This document shows positions 1 to 8,393 of a stretch of DNA of 57,981 bases, piece after piece. The number at the start of each line of letters is the position of its first letter. Position 1 is the first letter of the stretch. The notes below the pieces were generated by a model that ran no database searches, had not been told where the DNA came from, and saw nothing but the letters and a program-made list of their open reading frames with translations. The stretch spans positions 1 to 57,981 of the forward strand of contig ONBW01000009.1 in the NCBI GenBank assembly GCA_900316165.1, given 5' to 3'. Source of the DNA: an uncultured Lachnospiraceae bacterium. Lineage in GTDB: Bacteria; Bacillota; Clostridia; Lachnospirales; Lachnospiraceae. The translations under genes were made by a program, and so were the position numbers.

Positions 1-150
1 GCCAGGAATAGACATAACCCTGTTTCTCTGATATTTCTCAAGTTTGGATAAGCTCAGTCTGAGCCGATTTTGTTAATATGATTTACTGTGAATGGTAACG
101 ACCTTCAATTTTCACCTACGATTTATGGTACTGAATTCTCCATTTGACTG

Positions 151-597
151 TCAGGAGACTTTAGTCTGCTTTTTTACCTCTTTTTTGATATCGTCTACGA
201 CATCTGAAAGCTTGAATTTCTTTAAGTCATCCTCAAAATCCTTCTGTGCCTCGGCAAGCTTGTCGTCGAGGGCAGTGTGGATATTCCGGCCGACAGGGCA
301 GGCCGGGTTTGGATTATCGTGAAAATTAAACAGCTGGTCCTTATTTTTCTCGACAGCCTCATAGACATCGTAGAAGCTGATCTCATCGAGTGGTTTTTTG
401 ATGACTATTCCGCCAGGTCCACGCTTGGTCTCGATTATGCCGGCCGCGGCAAGGTCAGACATGATATTCCTGATGATGACAGGATTGCTGCCGATGCTCG
501 ATGCCAAAAGGTCGCTGGTAACCTTTGTATCTCCGCCGAAATAATGAGCTGCCGCGATTATATGAATAGCAATAGTAAATTTCGTTGAAATCTGCAT
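151..597 (-). CDS. Rrf2-family transcriptional regulator (YwnA-like)
   Basis: A 148-residue winged-helix regulator. The N-terminal part carries the Rrf2 helix-turn-helix (about residues 24-55), followed by the wing motif KRGPGG. There is one cysteine, C100, in the motif NPACPVGRNIH. Iron-sulfur Rrf2 proteins such as IscR and NsrR have three spaced cysteines, so this is more likely the clusterless type seen in YwnA-like proteins. The reading frame extends to a GTG at 606, but that GTG lies inside the ribosome site AAAGGAGTG; the ATG at 597 sits at proper spacing and is preferred. It is divergent from the MATE gene at 786, a plausible target. The ligand is unknown. Confidence 0.85.
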   Translation of the reverse strand: MQISTKFTIAIHIIAAAHYFGGDTKVTSDLLASSIGSNPVIIRNIMSDLAAAGIIETKRGPGGIVIKKPLDEISFYDVYEAVEKNKDQLFNFHDNPNPACPVGRNIHTALDDKLAEAQKDFEDDLKKFKLSDVVDDIKKEVKKQTKVS

Positions 598-785
598 ACT
601 TTTCACTCCTTTTTTAATTTATTGTAATATAAAACATTTCATCCGTTTTGTCAAGAAAGATTCACCTCTTGTCTCATCACTATATCCGCAGGCAACAGGA
701 AATTTTTTATTTGTGCAGGTTCTTATGTATTTTTCTTTAGAAAAATTTAATTGCATAATCCAAAAATAGGTCTAAGATTTTATTT

Positions 786-2147
786 ATGAGTGAAAATAAC
801 AAAAGAGCCGTGGATATGCTCCACGGCGGTATTTTTAAAAAACTGCTGTACATCACGATTCCTATTTTTCTGATGAGTACGCTTCAGCAGCTGTTTAACG
901 CGTCAGATACGGCGATAGTCGGTAATTTTTCCTCGTCTGAAGCGATGGCGGCGGTTGGCAGCAACGCTCCGGTCATCAACATGATAGTGACTTTCTTCAC
1001 CGGGCTTTCAATCGGCAGCAATGTCATGCTTTCTCACTTTATAGGCAGGAACGAAGAGGAAAAAGTAAACGATGCCCTGCACACCAGCTTTTCAGTCGCG
1101 CTGATCAGTGGCTTTATCATGCTCTTCTTAGGACAGGTTATTGCCGTTCCAATCCTTAAGCTTTTAAATACACCTTCACATATCCTTCCGATGGCGCAGA
1201 TGTATCTGAGGATTTATTTTCTCGGGATGCCGTTTCTGATGATCTACGATTTCGGCTCGGCTGTACTTAGATCGATTGGAGATACCAGAAGACCGCTCTA
1301 TTTTCTGATTGCAGCCGGCGTTTTAAATGTGCTGTTAAACCTTTTCTTTGTAATAGTGCTTGGAAGAAATGCCGACGGTGTCGCCTATGCCACTACGATT
1401 TCTAATGGTGTGAGCGCGTTCCTTACTCTCCGCACGCTGATACGTGAGAAGGGTATGCTTCACCTCGATTTCCGCAAGCTTTCATTCAAATGGAAGTACA
1501 TCAGGAGAATCCTCTGGATCGGAGCTCCGGCGGGACTTCAGGGTATGATATTTTCGATTTCAAACGTTGTGATTCAGGCTGCGATAAATCTCTTCGGTTC
1601 TGATTGCGTTGCCGGAAACTCAGCTGCACTTAATATCGAGTACATCTGTTACTTTATGGTAAATGCTACCTGCCAGGCTCTGATGACCTTTGTCAGTCAG
1701 AATTATGCGGCAGGAAATTACGACAGGTGCAAACGAACCACATATATCGCGTTTGCCTCGGCAATCGGCTTTACAGCAATTCTCAGTGTAGCGACTTACC
1801 TGCTGAGATTCCCTATCATATCGCTTTTTACACACGATCCGAATGTCATGAAGTACGCGATGATAAGAATGCTTTGGATCGCGCTCTTGGAGCCAATGAC
1901 TGCGCTATATGAGGTACCAGGCGCATCACTCCGCGGAATTGGCTATTCATTTGTTCCGACGATTATTACAATGCTTGGCTGCTGCGGTCTGCGTCTTTTG
2001 TACATTCACGCAATGCTGCACCAGTTTACGGCGTTCTATCAGGTTGTTATGATTTATCCAATCAGTTGGGCCATCACTGGTGCTGCGATGATTATTCTGT
2101 ATTTTATCGTAACGAAGCACGTATACCGGAAAAGAGAAAACAATTGA
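786..2147 (+). CDS. MATE family multidrug/cation efflux transporter
   Basis: A 453-residue integral membrane protein with about 12 hydrophobic segments in two homologous halves, as in the MATE/DinF-NorM group that exports drugs or metabolites by sodium or proton antiport. The early segment IPIFLMSTLQQLFNASDTAI and the matching motif near the middle (GAPAGLQGMIFSISNVVIQA) are typical of the family. Length is normal. The start at 786 has only a weak purine stretch upstream. Divergent transcription from the Rrf2 gene suggests that regulator may control it. The substrate cannot be told from sequence. Confidence 0.88.
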   Translation: MSENNKRAVDMLHGGIFKKLLYITIPIFLMSTLQQLFNASDTAIVGNFSSSEAMAAVGSNAPVINMIVTFFTGLSIGSNVMLSHFIGRNEEEKVNDALHTSFSVALISGFIMLFLGQVIAVPILKLLNTPSHILPMAQMYLRIYFLGMPFLMIYDFGSAVLRSIGDTRRPLYFLIAAGVLNVLLNLFFVIVLGRNADGVAYATTISNGVSAFLTLRTLIREKGMLHLDFRKLSFKWKYIRRILWIGAPAGLQGMIFSISNVVIQAAINLFGSDCVAGNSAALNIEYICYFMVNATCQALMTFVSQNYAAGNYDRCKRTTYIAFASAIGFTAILSVATYLLRFPIISLFTHDPNVMKYAMIRMLWIALLEPMTALYEVPGASLRGIGYSFVPTIITMLGCCGLRLLYIHAMLHQFTAFYQVVMIYPISWAITGAAMIILYFIVTKHVYRKRENN

Positions 2148-2152
2148 AATAG

Positions 2153-2749
2153 TTATGAGGCCTGCTGGCGGATATTTAGGGTATCCGTCTGCTCTACCAT
2201 CTCAAGAAAATACTGATGCACTGCGGTATTTCCTGAGATTTCCGGATGAAACGAGATTGCCAGCTGATTCTTATAGCGGGCAGCGACTATTTGTCCATCG
2301 ACCTCGGCCAGGATTTCAGTGCCATCTTCTACAGAGGAGATATAAGGCGCGCGGATAAAACACATCGGGATTTCGCCGATGCCCTTGAAGTCTGCGGTCG
2401 TATCAAAGCTCCCCAACTGTCTGCCGTAGGCATTTCTTTTTACATACATTGGCATGGTAGCTAAGTAGGTGGAAGACTTGCCGTCTATTCTTTCAGCTAA
2501 AAGTATCTCCCCGGCGCAGGTTCCAAAGACTGGCAGGCCGTTATTTATCAGGCCCTTGAGCGGCTCTAAAATCCCCAGATCCTTTAGAAGCTTTCCGCAG
2601 GTCGTGCTCTCGCCGCCCGGAAGGACGATGGCATCAATGCCAGCTAAGTCCTTTTTCTGGCGGATTTCTGTGGTTTCGGCACCGAGAGAGGATAGCATTT
2701 TTTCATGCTCGATAAAAGCGCCCTGAAGCGCAAGAACTCCAATTTTCAT
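2153..2749 (-). CDS. pdxT: Pyridoxal 5'-phosphate synthase glutaminase subunit PdxT
   Basis: A 198-residue class I glutaminase that supplies ammonia to PdxS for pyridoxal phosphate synthesis from ribose 5-phosphate and glyceraldehyde 3-phosphate. The start MKIGVLALQGAF is the family N-terminus; the longer frame to 2815 runs back into pdxS and is rejected. Visible motifs are GGEST (residues 45-49), the nucleophile C78 in FGTCAG, and the His/Glu pair in SFHPEISG near the C-terminus. The start codon lies one base after the pdxS stop, with a GAAAGAGG ribosome site inside the pdxS end, so the two are translated from one message. Confidence 0.96.
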   Translation of the reverse strand: MKIGVLALQGAFIEHEKMLSSLGAETTEIRQKKDLAGIDAIVLPGGESTTCGKLLKDLGILEPLKGLINNGLPVFGTCAGEILLAERIDGKSSTYLATMPMYVKRNAYGRQLGSFDTTADFKGIGEIPMCFIRAPYISSVEDGTEILAEVDGQIVAARYKNQLAISFHPEISGNTAVHQYFLEMVEQTDTLNIRQQAS

Positions 2750-2750
2750 T

Positions 2751-3635
2751 TTATTTGCCTCTTTCTTCCATGATAGTCTGAATCTCATCGGCGTTGATTC
2801 CGACCATTGCCTCACCGAGGTTCTCTGAGAGCTTTGCGAGCATATCAGGATCCTTGTAGTTGGTCACGGCCTTTACGATTGCGTCAGCTCTCTTTTCAGG
2901 GTCTCCGGATTTGAAGATTCCGCTTCCGACGAAGACGCCCTCAGCGCCTAATTCCATCATAAGGGCAGCGTCTGCAGGAGTAGCAACACCGCCGGCGGCG
3001 AAGTTTACGACTGGAAGCTTTCCGTTGTCGTGGACTGACTTTACGAGGTCGTAAGGTACCTGAAGCTCCTTGGCTGCCTCAAAAAGCTCGTCATCGCGGA
3101 GGGCAGTGAGCTCGTGAATTTGTCGGTTTATTTTTCTCATATGGCGGACTGCCTGAACTACATCCCCTGTACCCGGCTCTCCCTTGGTGCGGATCATCGC
3201 TGCTCCCTCGGCAATTCTCCTTAAGGCCTCTCCCAAATCTCTCGCTCCGCAGACAAACGGTACCTTGAACTGAGTCTTGTCTATGTGATAGACGTCGTCA
3301 GCAGGGGAGAGAACTTCTGACTCATCGATGTAGTCGATTTCAATCGCCTGCAGAATCTGCGCCTCGGTGATGTGTCCGATTCGGCATTTAGCCATGACAG
3401 GGATGGAAACGGCGTTCTGGATTCCTTTTATCATAGCAGGGTCACTCATCCTCGATACTCCGCCGGCTGCCCTGATGTCTGCCGGTATCCTTTCAAGTGC
3501 CATGACGGCGCAGGCACCTGCGGCCTCGGCTATTTTGGCCTGTTCTGGGTTTGTGACGTCCATGATGACGCCGCCCTTAAGCATTTGCGCGAGTCCACGG
3601 TTTAACTGAATTCTGTCCTGTTTTGTTTCAGCCAT
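2751..3635 (-). CDS. pdxS: Pyridoxal 5'-phosphate synthase subunit PdxS
   Basis: A 294-residue TIM-barrel PLP synthase, the core of the DXP-independent vitamin B6 pathway. The two lysines that carry the reaction intermediates are present: K83 in VMAKCRIGH and K151 in [11 protein letters not shown]. The family motif [16 protein letters not shown] is intact, and the length is as expected. An AAGGAGG site precedes the ATG. It forms an operon with pdxT; no MocR-type pdxR regulator is adjacent. The 248 bp upstream separates it from the divergent gamma-carbonic-anhydrase gene. Confidence 0.97.
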   Translation of the reverse strand: MAETKQDRIQLNRGLAQMLKGGVIMDVTNPEQAKIAEAAGACAVMALERIPADIRAAGGVSRMSDPAMIKGIQNAVSIPVMAKCRIGHITEAQILQAIEIDYIDESEVLSPADDVYHIDKTQFKVPFVCGARDLGEALRRIAEGAAMIRTKGEPGTGDVVQAVRHMRKINRQIHELTALRDDELFEAAKELQVPYDLVKSVHDNGKLPVVNFAAGGVATPADAALMMELGAEGVFVGSGIFKSGDPEKRADAIVKAVTNYKDPDMLAKLSENLGEAMVGINADEIQTIMEERGK

Positions 3636-3754
3636 AAAATCCTCCTTAATCCAACTGGTATGTAAACTTTTATCAATTCGTTGCTAAACGTTATACCAAA
3701 ACACTGACTATTAAGAAATACTCAGTTTAAGAAAAAATAATATGACCAGATAAT

Positions 3755-3783
3755 TTGACGGCGGAGATAGAAGGTATTATAAT
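3755..3783 (+). promoter_or_regulatory. Sigma-A-type promoter for the 3884 gene
   Basis: TTGACG at 3755-3760, a 17-bp spacer, and TATAAT at 3778-3783, about 100 bp before the start codon of the gamma-carbonic-anhydrase-like gene. Near-consensus match and ideal spacing. Confidence 0.75.
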
Positions 3784-3883
3784 CGTGGCTGACAGCTTAT
3801 TTTTCAAGTGAATGCATGATTTTTAGAAAAGTTTGGACTGGTGAATTATTGCATGCCATCAGTTCCGATAGAAAGGATTTCAG

Positions 3884-4381
3884 ATGGAAATAGACAGCTC
3901 AGTATATGTAGCGCCGGGCGCTTTTATCAGTGACGTGGTAACTCTTAAGAAAAATGTCTCGGTTTTCCCAAATGCCGTAGTCCGCGGAGATGAAGGGGCT
4001 ATTTTTGTGGATCAGGGTACGAATATTCAGGACTGCGCTGTCCTGCACTGTGGAAACGGATTTACTGTGCATGTAGGAAAGGGCGTAACTATCGGGCATT
4101 CTGCGATAGTGCATGGCTCAACAGTTGGAGACAATTCTCTGATCGGGATGGGAGCAATCCTCCTCAATGGAGCGAAGGTCGGAAAGGACTGCATTATCGG
4201 AGCCGGCTCGCTCGTGACTGGAAAAATGGAGATACCGGATGGATACATGGCTTTCGGAAATCCCTGCCGCCTGATCCGTCCGATGACACCGGAAGAGATC
4301 GAGAGCAACCGTAAGAACGCAAGGCTCTACGTGCAGCTTGCACAAAGCAAGACAGATAACAGGATTTCGGAATTTATCTAA
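3884..4381 (+). CDS. Gamma-carbonic-anhydrase-like hexapeptide-repeat protein
   Basis: A 165-residue left-handed beta-helix protein of the gamma carbonic anhydrase/YrdA/PaaY group. The hexapeptide repeat pattern runs through about residues 8-125. Three histidines in the positions expected for the trimer-interface metal site are visible in AVLHCGNG, TIGHSAIVHG and the following turn. These proteins are cytoplasmic trimers; some hydrate CO2, others have unknown or acyltransferase roles. It has its own promoter at 3755 and converges on the serine acetyltransferase gene. Carbonic anhydrase activity is possible but not assured. Confidence 0.82.
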   Translation: MEIDSSVYVAPGAFISDVVTLKKNVSVFPNAVVRGDEGAIFVDQGTNIQDCAVLHCGNGFTVHVGKGVTIGHSAIVHGSTVGDNSLIGMGAILLNGAKVGKDCIIGAGSLVTGKMEIPDGYMAFGNPCRLIRPMTPEEIESNRKNARLYVQLAQSKTDNRISEFI

Positions 4382-4393
4382 ATCGTGAAATAA

Positions 4394-4430
4394 AGAGGGC
4401 CCACGCAAATCGCGTGGGCTCTTGCTTTTA
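4394..4430. terminator. Bidirectional terminator
   Basis: A GC-rich stem with arms around CCCACGC and GCGTGGG closed by AAGAG/CTCTT, with T-rich sequence on both sides. It lies between two convergent genes (3884 plus strand, 4450 minus strand) and can serve both. Confidence 0.75.
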
Positions 4431-4449
4431 GAAATATTCTTTCGGTCAT

Positions 4450-5442
4450 TCAGATGACATAAAACCAGGCATCTGAAGTTTCCAGGTCATTCTTCTCTAT
4501 GATGCTTCCGTTCTTGTCCTTCATGACGAGCTGCTGGTTCTTTATCGTAACACGGGTGCCTGCTGGAATCGACTTCGTGATGAAGGCGTTTGATCCGATT
4601 ACCGAGCCCTCACCTATTACGGTTTCTCCGCCAAGAATTGAGGCACCGGAATAGATAGTAACGTTATCCTTTATGGTCGGGTGACGCTTGATTCCGTGAA
4701 GCGCCTGGCCGGCTGCGGTAGAGAGCGCACCAAGAGTGACACCCTGGTAGACCTTTACATGGTCACCGATTATTGTTGTGGAACCAACTACGACACCGGT
4801 TCCGTGGTCCATGCAGAAGTATCTGCCAATCGTAGCGCCCGGATGGATATCAATTCCTGTAATAGAGTGTGCGTACTCAGTCATCATACGGGGAATCAGA
4901 GGTACGTTCAACAGGAAAAGTCCGTGTGCGAGACGGTTTATAGTCGTGGCCTTGATTCCAGGATAGGAGAGGATTATATCATCGAGACTTGAGGCAGCCG
5001 GATCGCCATCAAAGGTGGCGGTAAGGTCGCTCTCCACATAGTCTCTTATCTCAGGCAGCCTGTTTAAAAAGGTAAGTGCCAGGCAGTAGGCCTGTTCCTT
5101 GAACTTCGCAGACTCTTCAGGGGATAGAGCAGCCTCTTCTCCAGCATCAGCACGTTTCGTTATCTCATCATAGCAGAGCACGATCTCTATCTGTCCGCTC
5201 AGATTGTAGAGGACGTCCTCAATAAGTACAGTAAGGTTTCCACGGAGGTTGTAGCTCTTGTACACCTGATCCCTGTAGTATCCCGGGAAGACAAGCCTTA
5301 AGAGCTTATTTGTGATCAGGACGACCTTATCGCGGTCAGGTTGGTTGAATACAGCCATTTTGTCGATGTCACGTCCTTTTCCATAATCTGATAACAGCTT
5401 TGCGACAAGCTGATTTACTTCTTCATTTTCTAATTCGCCCAT
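4450..5442 (-). CDS. Serine O-acetyltransferase
   Basis: A 330-residue enzyme making O-acetylserine from serine and acetyl-CoA, the first step of cysteine synthesis. The C-terminal half is a left-handed beta-helix with the SAT signatures IDIHPGATIG, MDHGTGVVVG and QGVTLGALS; the H-G pair in MDHGTG supplies the catalytic histidine. The N-terminal helical domain is longer than in short EpsC-type enzymes, giving a length usual for one clostridial and Bacteroidetes subgroup. It is not next to cysK here: the acetylserine sulfhydrylase lies about 33 kb away at 37994. Confidence 0.93.
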   Translation of the reverse strand: MGELENEEVNQLVAKLLSDYGKGRDIDKMAVFNQPDRDKVVLITNKLLRLVFPGYYRDQVYKSYNLRGNLTVLIEDVLYNLSGQIEIVLCYDEITKRADAGEEAALSPEESAKFKEQAYCLALTFLNRLPEIRDYVESDLTATFDGDPAASSLDDIILSYPGIKATTINRLAHGLFLLNVPLIPRMMTEYAHSITGIDIHPGATIGRYFCMDHGTGVVVGSTTIIGDHVKVYQGVTLGALSTAAGQALHGIKRHPTIKDNVTIYSGASILGGETVIGEGSVIGSNAFITKSIPAGTRVTIKNQQLVMKDKNGSIIEKNDLETSDAWFYVI

Positions 5443-5523
5443 TAAATTACCAATCCTTTTACAGAAAAATATTTATCCCATTATAGGACAGTGGACTAAA
5501 AAAAACAATTATCACTCAATGAA

Positions 5524-5848
5524 AAAACTTTACAAATCACCCAAAAAGGGGTAACCTATTTGGCGGATGGTATTCGAAAGAAACTGTACCCGCGTTGACC
5601 AAATGTTCCGAAATTACTTCGGGCAGCTGACTTTTAGATAAAAGCAGTGAGCACAGATGAAGGTAATGGAACTTAAACAGGCTCTTCAGGTGCCGGAAAG
5701 ATTGGTACCTCAATTGGCGTTTATTTTTCCGGGAAAAATAAACGATACAGCCACACAAAAGGTCGTGCAAAGACGCTGTCAGAAAAGGACAGTGCATCAG
5801 TTTATATGAGATCAGAGGATACCGCCCATGTGAGCGGTATCTTTTTTT
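5524..5848 (+). ncRNA. Candidate structured RNA ending in an intrinsic terminator
   Basis: A stretch with no convincing gene. It contains several local stems on the plus strand: AGGTGCC paired with GGTACCT around 5690-5712, a long A/T stem closed over CCGGG near 5717-5742 (CGTTTATTTTT with AAAAATAAACG), and CTGTC with GACAG near 5777-5791. It ends in a strong terminator at 5818-5848. A possible promoter (TTTACA, N18, TATAGG) lies near 5456-5487. I compared it by eye with common riboswitch cores (TPP, FMN, cobalamin, purine, T-box, SAM) and saw none. It could be a small RNA or a regulatory leader; a 144-codon antisense frame here looks spurious. Confidence 0.3.
5818..5848 (+). terminator. Intrinsic terminator
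   Basis: GATACCGC (5818-5825) pairs perfectly with GCGGTATC (5834-5841), followed by seven T residues. It ends the non-coding stretch upstream of the ECF transporter gene. Confidence 0.8.
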
Positions 5849-5936
5849 CATCTGGCCAAAAGGCTGCTGATGATTTCCATCCAAACTTTTATAATTGAGC
5901 AGGCTCTGAATGGAGCAGAGAAATGGAGGGACTATC

Positions 5937-6053
5937 ATGGCACTTTTGAAGCGGTCTGTTGGTTCAGACAAGCGCCAAAAAGCTCTTTGTGCTTATAAGC
6001 CAAGGGATGGAGGCACAGGGTATCGGATGCGCCAGAGAAGCGGTATTTTTTAA
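5937..6053 (+). CDS. Small basic open reading frame (38 aa), uncertain
   Basis: An ATG preceded by a strong ribosome-site-like GGAGGG at six bases spacing opens a 38-codon frame encoding a basic peptide that starts MALLKRSVGSDKRQK. A consensus -10 box TATAAT lies at 5890-5895. The peptide is rich in Arg and Lys and has no motif I recognise. It ends 73 bp before the ECF transporter start, so it may be a leader peptide, a small protein or chance. Confidence 0.25.
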   Translation: MALLKRSVGSDKRQKALCAYKPRDGGTGYRMRQRSGIF

Positions 6054-6126
6054 AGAATACAGGACTGGCAGAAAATTAATGGTAACTAAAAAAATTATTG
6101 CAATCGAAAAACAAAAACATTAGAAT

Positions 6127-6948
6127 ATGAATCAGAATATTAAAAAAAATACACTTGACTTAGTACTTACAGCACTTTTTACAGCTATCATTATTATCAT
6201 GGCGTTTACCCCGCTTGGGTACATCCCGCTTGGAGTCATAAATGCCACGATAATCCACATCCCTGTAATCCTTGGAGCTATTTTCCTTGGACCTAAGAGG
6301 GGCGCGTTTTTAGGATTTATTTTCGGACTTACGAGCTTTATCAAGAATACAGTGACGCCGGCTACGGTCAGCGCCTTCGTATTTTCACCGGTGCTCGCAG
6401 CATCGCAGTTCGGACCGAGCGGAGCTATAAAGAGTGCGTTTATCTGCTTTGTACCGAGGATTCTTGTGGGAGTATTCCCATACCTTATTTACCTGCTGAT
6501 CAGGAAGCTGTCAACAGGAAACAACGCAAAGGTAAAGATTGCAGTCATGGATGCGATTATAAGCATCATAGCGTTTGCAGGACTTACACAGCTCCTTAAA
6601 AAGCAGATGTCTAGCGGATCGACAGTGCTTGCAGTAGTTATAGCAGCGGTTATTTTTGCAGTGCTTCTTATCGTCTCTGTAAAAAATGACACGAACGTCA
6701 CAGCATACGCCTATGCTGGACTTACAGGAGCGCTTACGAATACTCTTATAGTTATGCCGTCCATCTATCTGCTCTATCATGACGCATACGCAGCTGCCAC
6801 AAATGTCGCGCAGGATGCGCTCTTAGGCGTTATCATCGGAGTAATAGGATTTAATGGAGTAATAGAGGCAGTGCTTGCAGCCGTTATAGTAGCGGCCGTT
6901 TCAGGCGCCCTGGTACATATCATACCTACATACGCGAACAGAAAGTGA
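6127..6948 (+). CDS. ECF transporter S component (vitamin-type, substrate unknown)
   Basis: A 273-residue very hydrophobic protein with an N-terminal module typical of energy-coupling-factor substrate-binding subunits: a helix ending in IPLG, then HIPVILGAIFLGPKRGAFLG and FIFGLTSFIKN. Such proteins bind a vitamin or cofactor precursor in the membrane and share EcfA/EcfT encoded elsewhere. It is longer than the usual 170-200 residues because of extra C-terminal membrane segments. The neighbouring genes do not reveal the ligand and I see no known riboswitch upstream. The next gene starts 32 bp downstream and is probably co-transcribed. Confidence 0.8.
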   Translation: MNQNIKKNTLDLVLTALFTAIIIIMAFTPLGYIPLGVINATIIHIPVILGAIFLGPKRGAFLGFIFGLTSFIKNTVTPATVSAFVFSPVLAASQFGPSGAIKSAFICFVPRILVGVFPYLIYLLIRKLSTGNNAKVKIAVMDAIISIIAFAGLTQLLKKQMSSGSTVLAVVIAAVIFAVLLIVSVKNDTNVTAYAYAGLTGALTNTLIVMPSIYLLYHDAYAAATNVAQDALLGVIIGVIGFNGVIEAVLAAVIVAAVSGALVHIIPTYANRK

Positions 6949-6980
6949 TCATCCATACCTTTTGACAGAGGAGGAACATT

Positions 6981-7886
6981 ATGCAGCAGATTCTTGAGAA
7001 AAATGAAACCTGTACATACAGTGAAATCGACCACAGAGTTATAAAGGATGACTCAGGAGATTACTACTGCAGAGCTGCTGACGATGTTCTTTTGGATACT
7101 ATATCGTTCTGCAATGACTGTCCTTTAAGAAACGGCGATTTTCCTTCGAATTACTGCAGATATTTCGACCTGTCAGCTCCTAAGGACAGGTGGAGAGAGA
7201 TGAATCCGACACCAGAGATGGAAAAGGAGAGGATTGACCATCTGATGGCAGCAGGCATCAGCAGTGAGTTCCCTGAGTATGTCGAAGAGGATGGCTCTGC
7301 AGATGAGCTTCTTATAGAGAAGGCTATCAGGTTTGCAGCCAAGGCTCACAGAGGGGCCACAAGAAAAGGCAATAATATCCCATATATCGTTCATCCGATG
7401 GAGACCATGGGTCTTGTTTCAAAAATGACCGATGACGTCGATGTGATATGTGCAGCTGCACTTCACGATGTGATAGAGGATACTGCCTGTACAAAGGAGA
7501 TGCTCGAGGAAAATTTCGGAGAGCGGATCACAGAGCTAGTGCTCTCAGAATCTGAAAACAAGCGCGAGGGACAGCCAAAGGAAGATACCTGGCGCATCAG
7601 AAAAGAAGAGAACCTAAGGCATGTAAAGGATGCTCCGATAGAGTCGAAGATGATAATGCTTGCCGATAAGGTCAGCAACATGCGCTCGACCATCAGGGAC
7701 TTCCGTGAAAACGGCTCAGGCATCTGGGAGAAGTTCAACATGAAGGACGAGGCGCAGCAGGCCTGGTACTATAAGAGCGTTGCCCGTGTCTTAAATGAGC
7801 TTAATTACCTCCCTGCCTATCAGGAATATGTCTACATGCTCGAGGAGGTTTTCGAGGGTGTAGATACACCTCCTCTTATCGAGTAA
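6981..7886 (+). CDS. HD-domain protein, small alarmone hydrolase-like, with Cys-rich N-terminus
   Basis: A 301-residue protein. Residues about 110-290 carry a RelA/SpoT-type HD hydrolase domain: HPMETM, the metal motif LHDVIEDT and a late ADKVSNM, the signature of MESH1-like hydrolases that remove the 3'-pyrophosphate of (p)ppGpp. No synthetase domain follows. The first 65 residues contain cysteines at 11, 30, 44, 47 and 59, including CNDC, which looks like a small metal-binding module and is unusual for this family. GAGGAGG precedes the start. Alarmone hydrolysis is inferred from the family; other nucleotide substrates are possible. Confidence 0.78.
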   Translation: MQQILEKNETCTYSEIDHRVIKDDSGDYYCRAADDVLLDTISFCNDCPLRNGDFPSNYCRYFDLSAPKDRWREMNPTPEMEKERIDHLMAAGISSEFPEYVEEDGSADELLIEKAIRFAAKAHRGATRKGNNIPYIVHPMETMGLVSKMTDDVDVICAAALHDVIEDTACTKEMLEENFGERITELVLSESENKREGQPKEDTWRIRKEENLRHVKDAPIESKMIMLADKVSNMRSTIRDFRENGSGIWEKFNMKDEAQQAWYYKSVARVLNELNYLPAYQEYVYMLEEVFEGVDTPPLIE

Positions 7887-7901
7887 TACGATGATACATC
7901 C

Positions 7902-7933
7902 GGACCCCGCAGATTTTGCGGGGTTCGTTTTAT
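7902..7933 (+). terminator. Intrinsic terminator of the HD-domain gene
   Basis: GGACCCCGC pairs with GCGGGGTTC around the loop AGATTTT, followed by a T-rich tract. It lies 16 bp after the stop codon. Confidence 0.85.
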
Positions 7934-7951
7934 TTTTTACATAAAAAAAGC

Positions 7952-7980
7952 TTGAAATATGATTCAGGATAATTTATACT
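7952..7980 (+). promoter_or_regulatory. Sigma-A-type promoter for the 8020 gene
   Basis: TTGAAA at 7952-7957, a 17-bp spacer and TATACT at 7975-7980, about 40 bp before the start codon. Confidence 0.7.
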
Positions 7981-8019
7981 TAAAAAGTCGGTGAGAGTTC
8001 AAAAGAGGACAGTGTATTA

Positions 8020-8349
8020 ATGAGTTCATCAATTGGAAGAATCGGGAGAGTTGGAAGCGTTTCAGTTTCCCCAGTCAGTCAGAGAAGTTTTGCTTATCAG
8101 GTAGGAAATACCTCAAGTGTATCGAAGGCTTACACAGAGCGTATCTCAGGTATTGATCCTGCATCTCAGGTAGATCCTGTAGACCCTGTTAAGTATGCGA
8201 CAGCTGCCAGAGGGAAGGCACAGGCTTCGAAGGAAGCAAACGCGGGTTATAACGATTTAGCAGAAACATTCGAGACGGGCGGCTATACCAGATCCGGGGG
8301 AGCATATGAATACTCTGTGGTCGGAAAGAACTACGACGAATTTGTATAA
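8020..8349 (+). CDS. Hypothetical protein, Ser/Val-rich N-terminus
   Basis: A 109-residue protein that I do not recognise by function. The first 40 residues are rich in Ser, Val and Arg with no signal peptide or membrane segment; the middle has a D-P repeat-like stretch (GIDPASQVDPVDPVKY) and the C-terminus ends in an aromatic tail (YEYSVVGKNYDEFV). It has its own promoter and terminator, so it is a single-gene unit, which supports it being real. I have an impression of similar short proteins in other Lachnospiraceae but cannot confirm this here. Confidence 0.6.
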   Translation: MSSSIGRIGRVGSVSVSPVSQRSFAYQVGNTSSVSKAYTERISGIDPASQVDPVDPVKYATAARGKAQASKEANAGYNDLAETFETGGYTRSGGAYEYSVVGKNYDEFV

Positions 8350-8357
8350 GGAGACAC

Positions 8358-8388
8358 AAGGCTGCGGGTTTTGACCGCAGCCTTTTTT
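8358..8388 (+). terminator. Intrinsic terminator directly before the 8394 gene
   Basis: AAGGCTGCGG (8358-8367) pairs perfectly with CCGCAGCCTT (8375-8384), followed by six T residues. The next start codon begins only about six bases after the T-run, and the only ribosome-site-like sequence (AAGGAG, 8348-8353) lies before the hairpin. Confidence 0.9.
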
Positions 8389-8393
8389 ATCAT

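Noticed and set aside
598-606. GTG start for the Rrf2 gene
   Set aside because: The GTG lies within the AAAGGAGTG ribosome site; the ATG at 597 is correctly spaced.
5537-5971. 144-codon minus-strand frame
   Set aside because: No ribosome site, no recognisable motif, and it crosses the terminator hairpin on the other strand. It looks like a chance frame over structured non-coding DNA.
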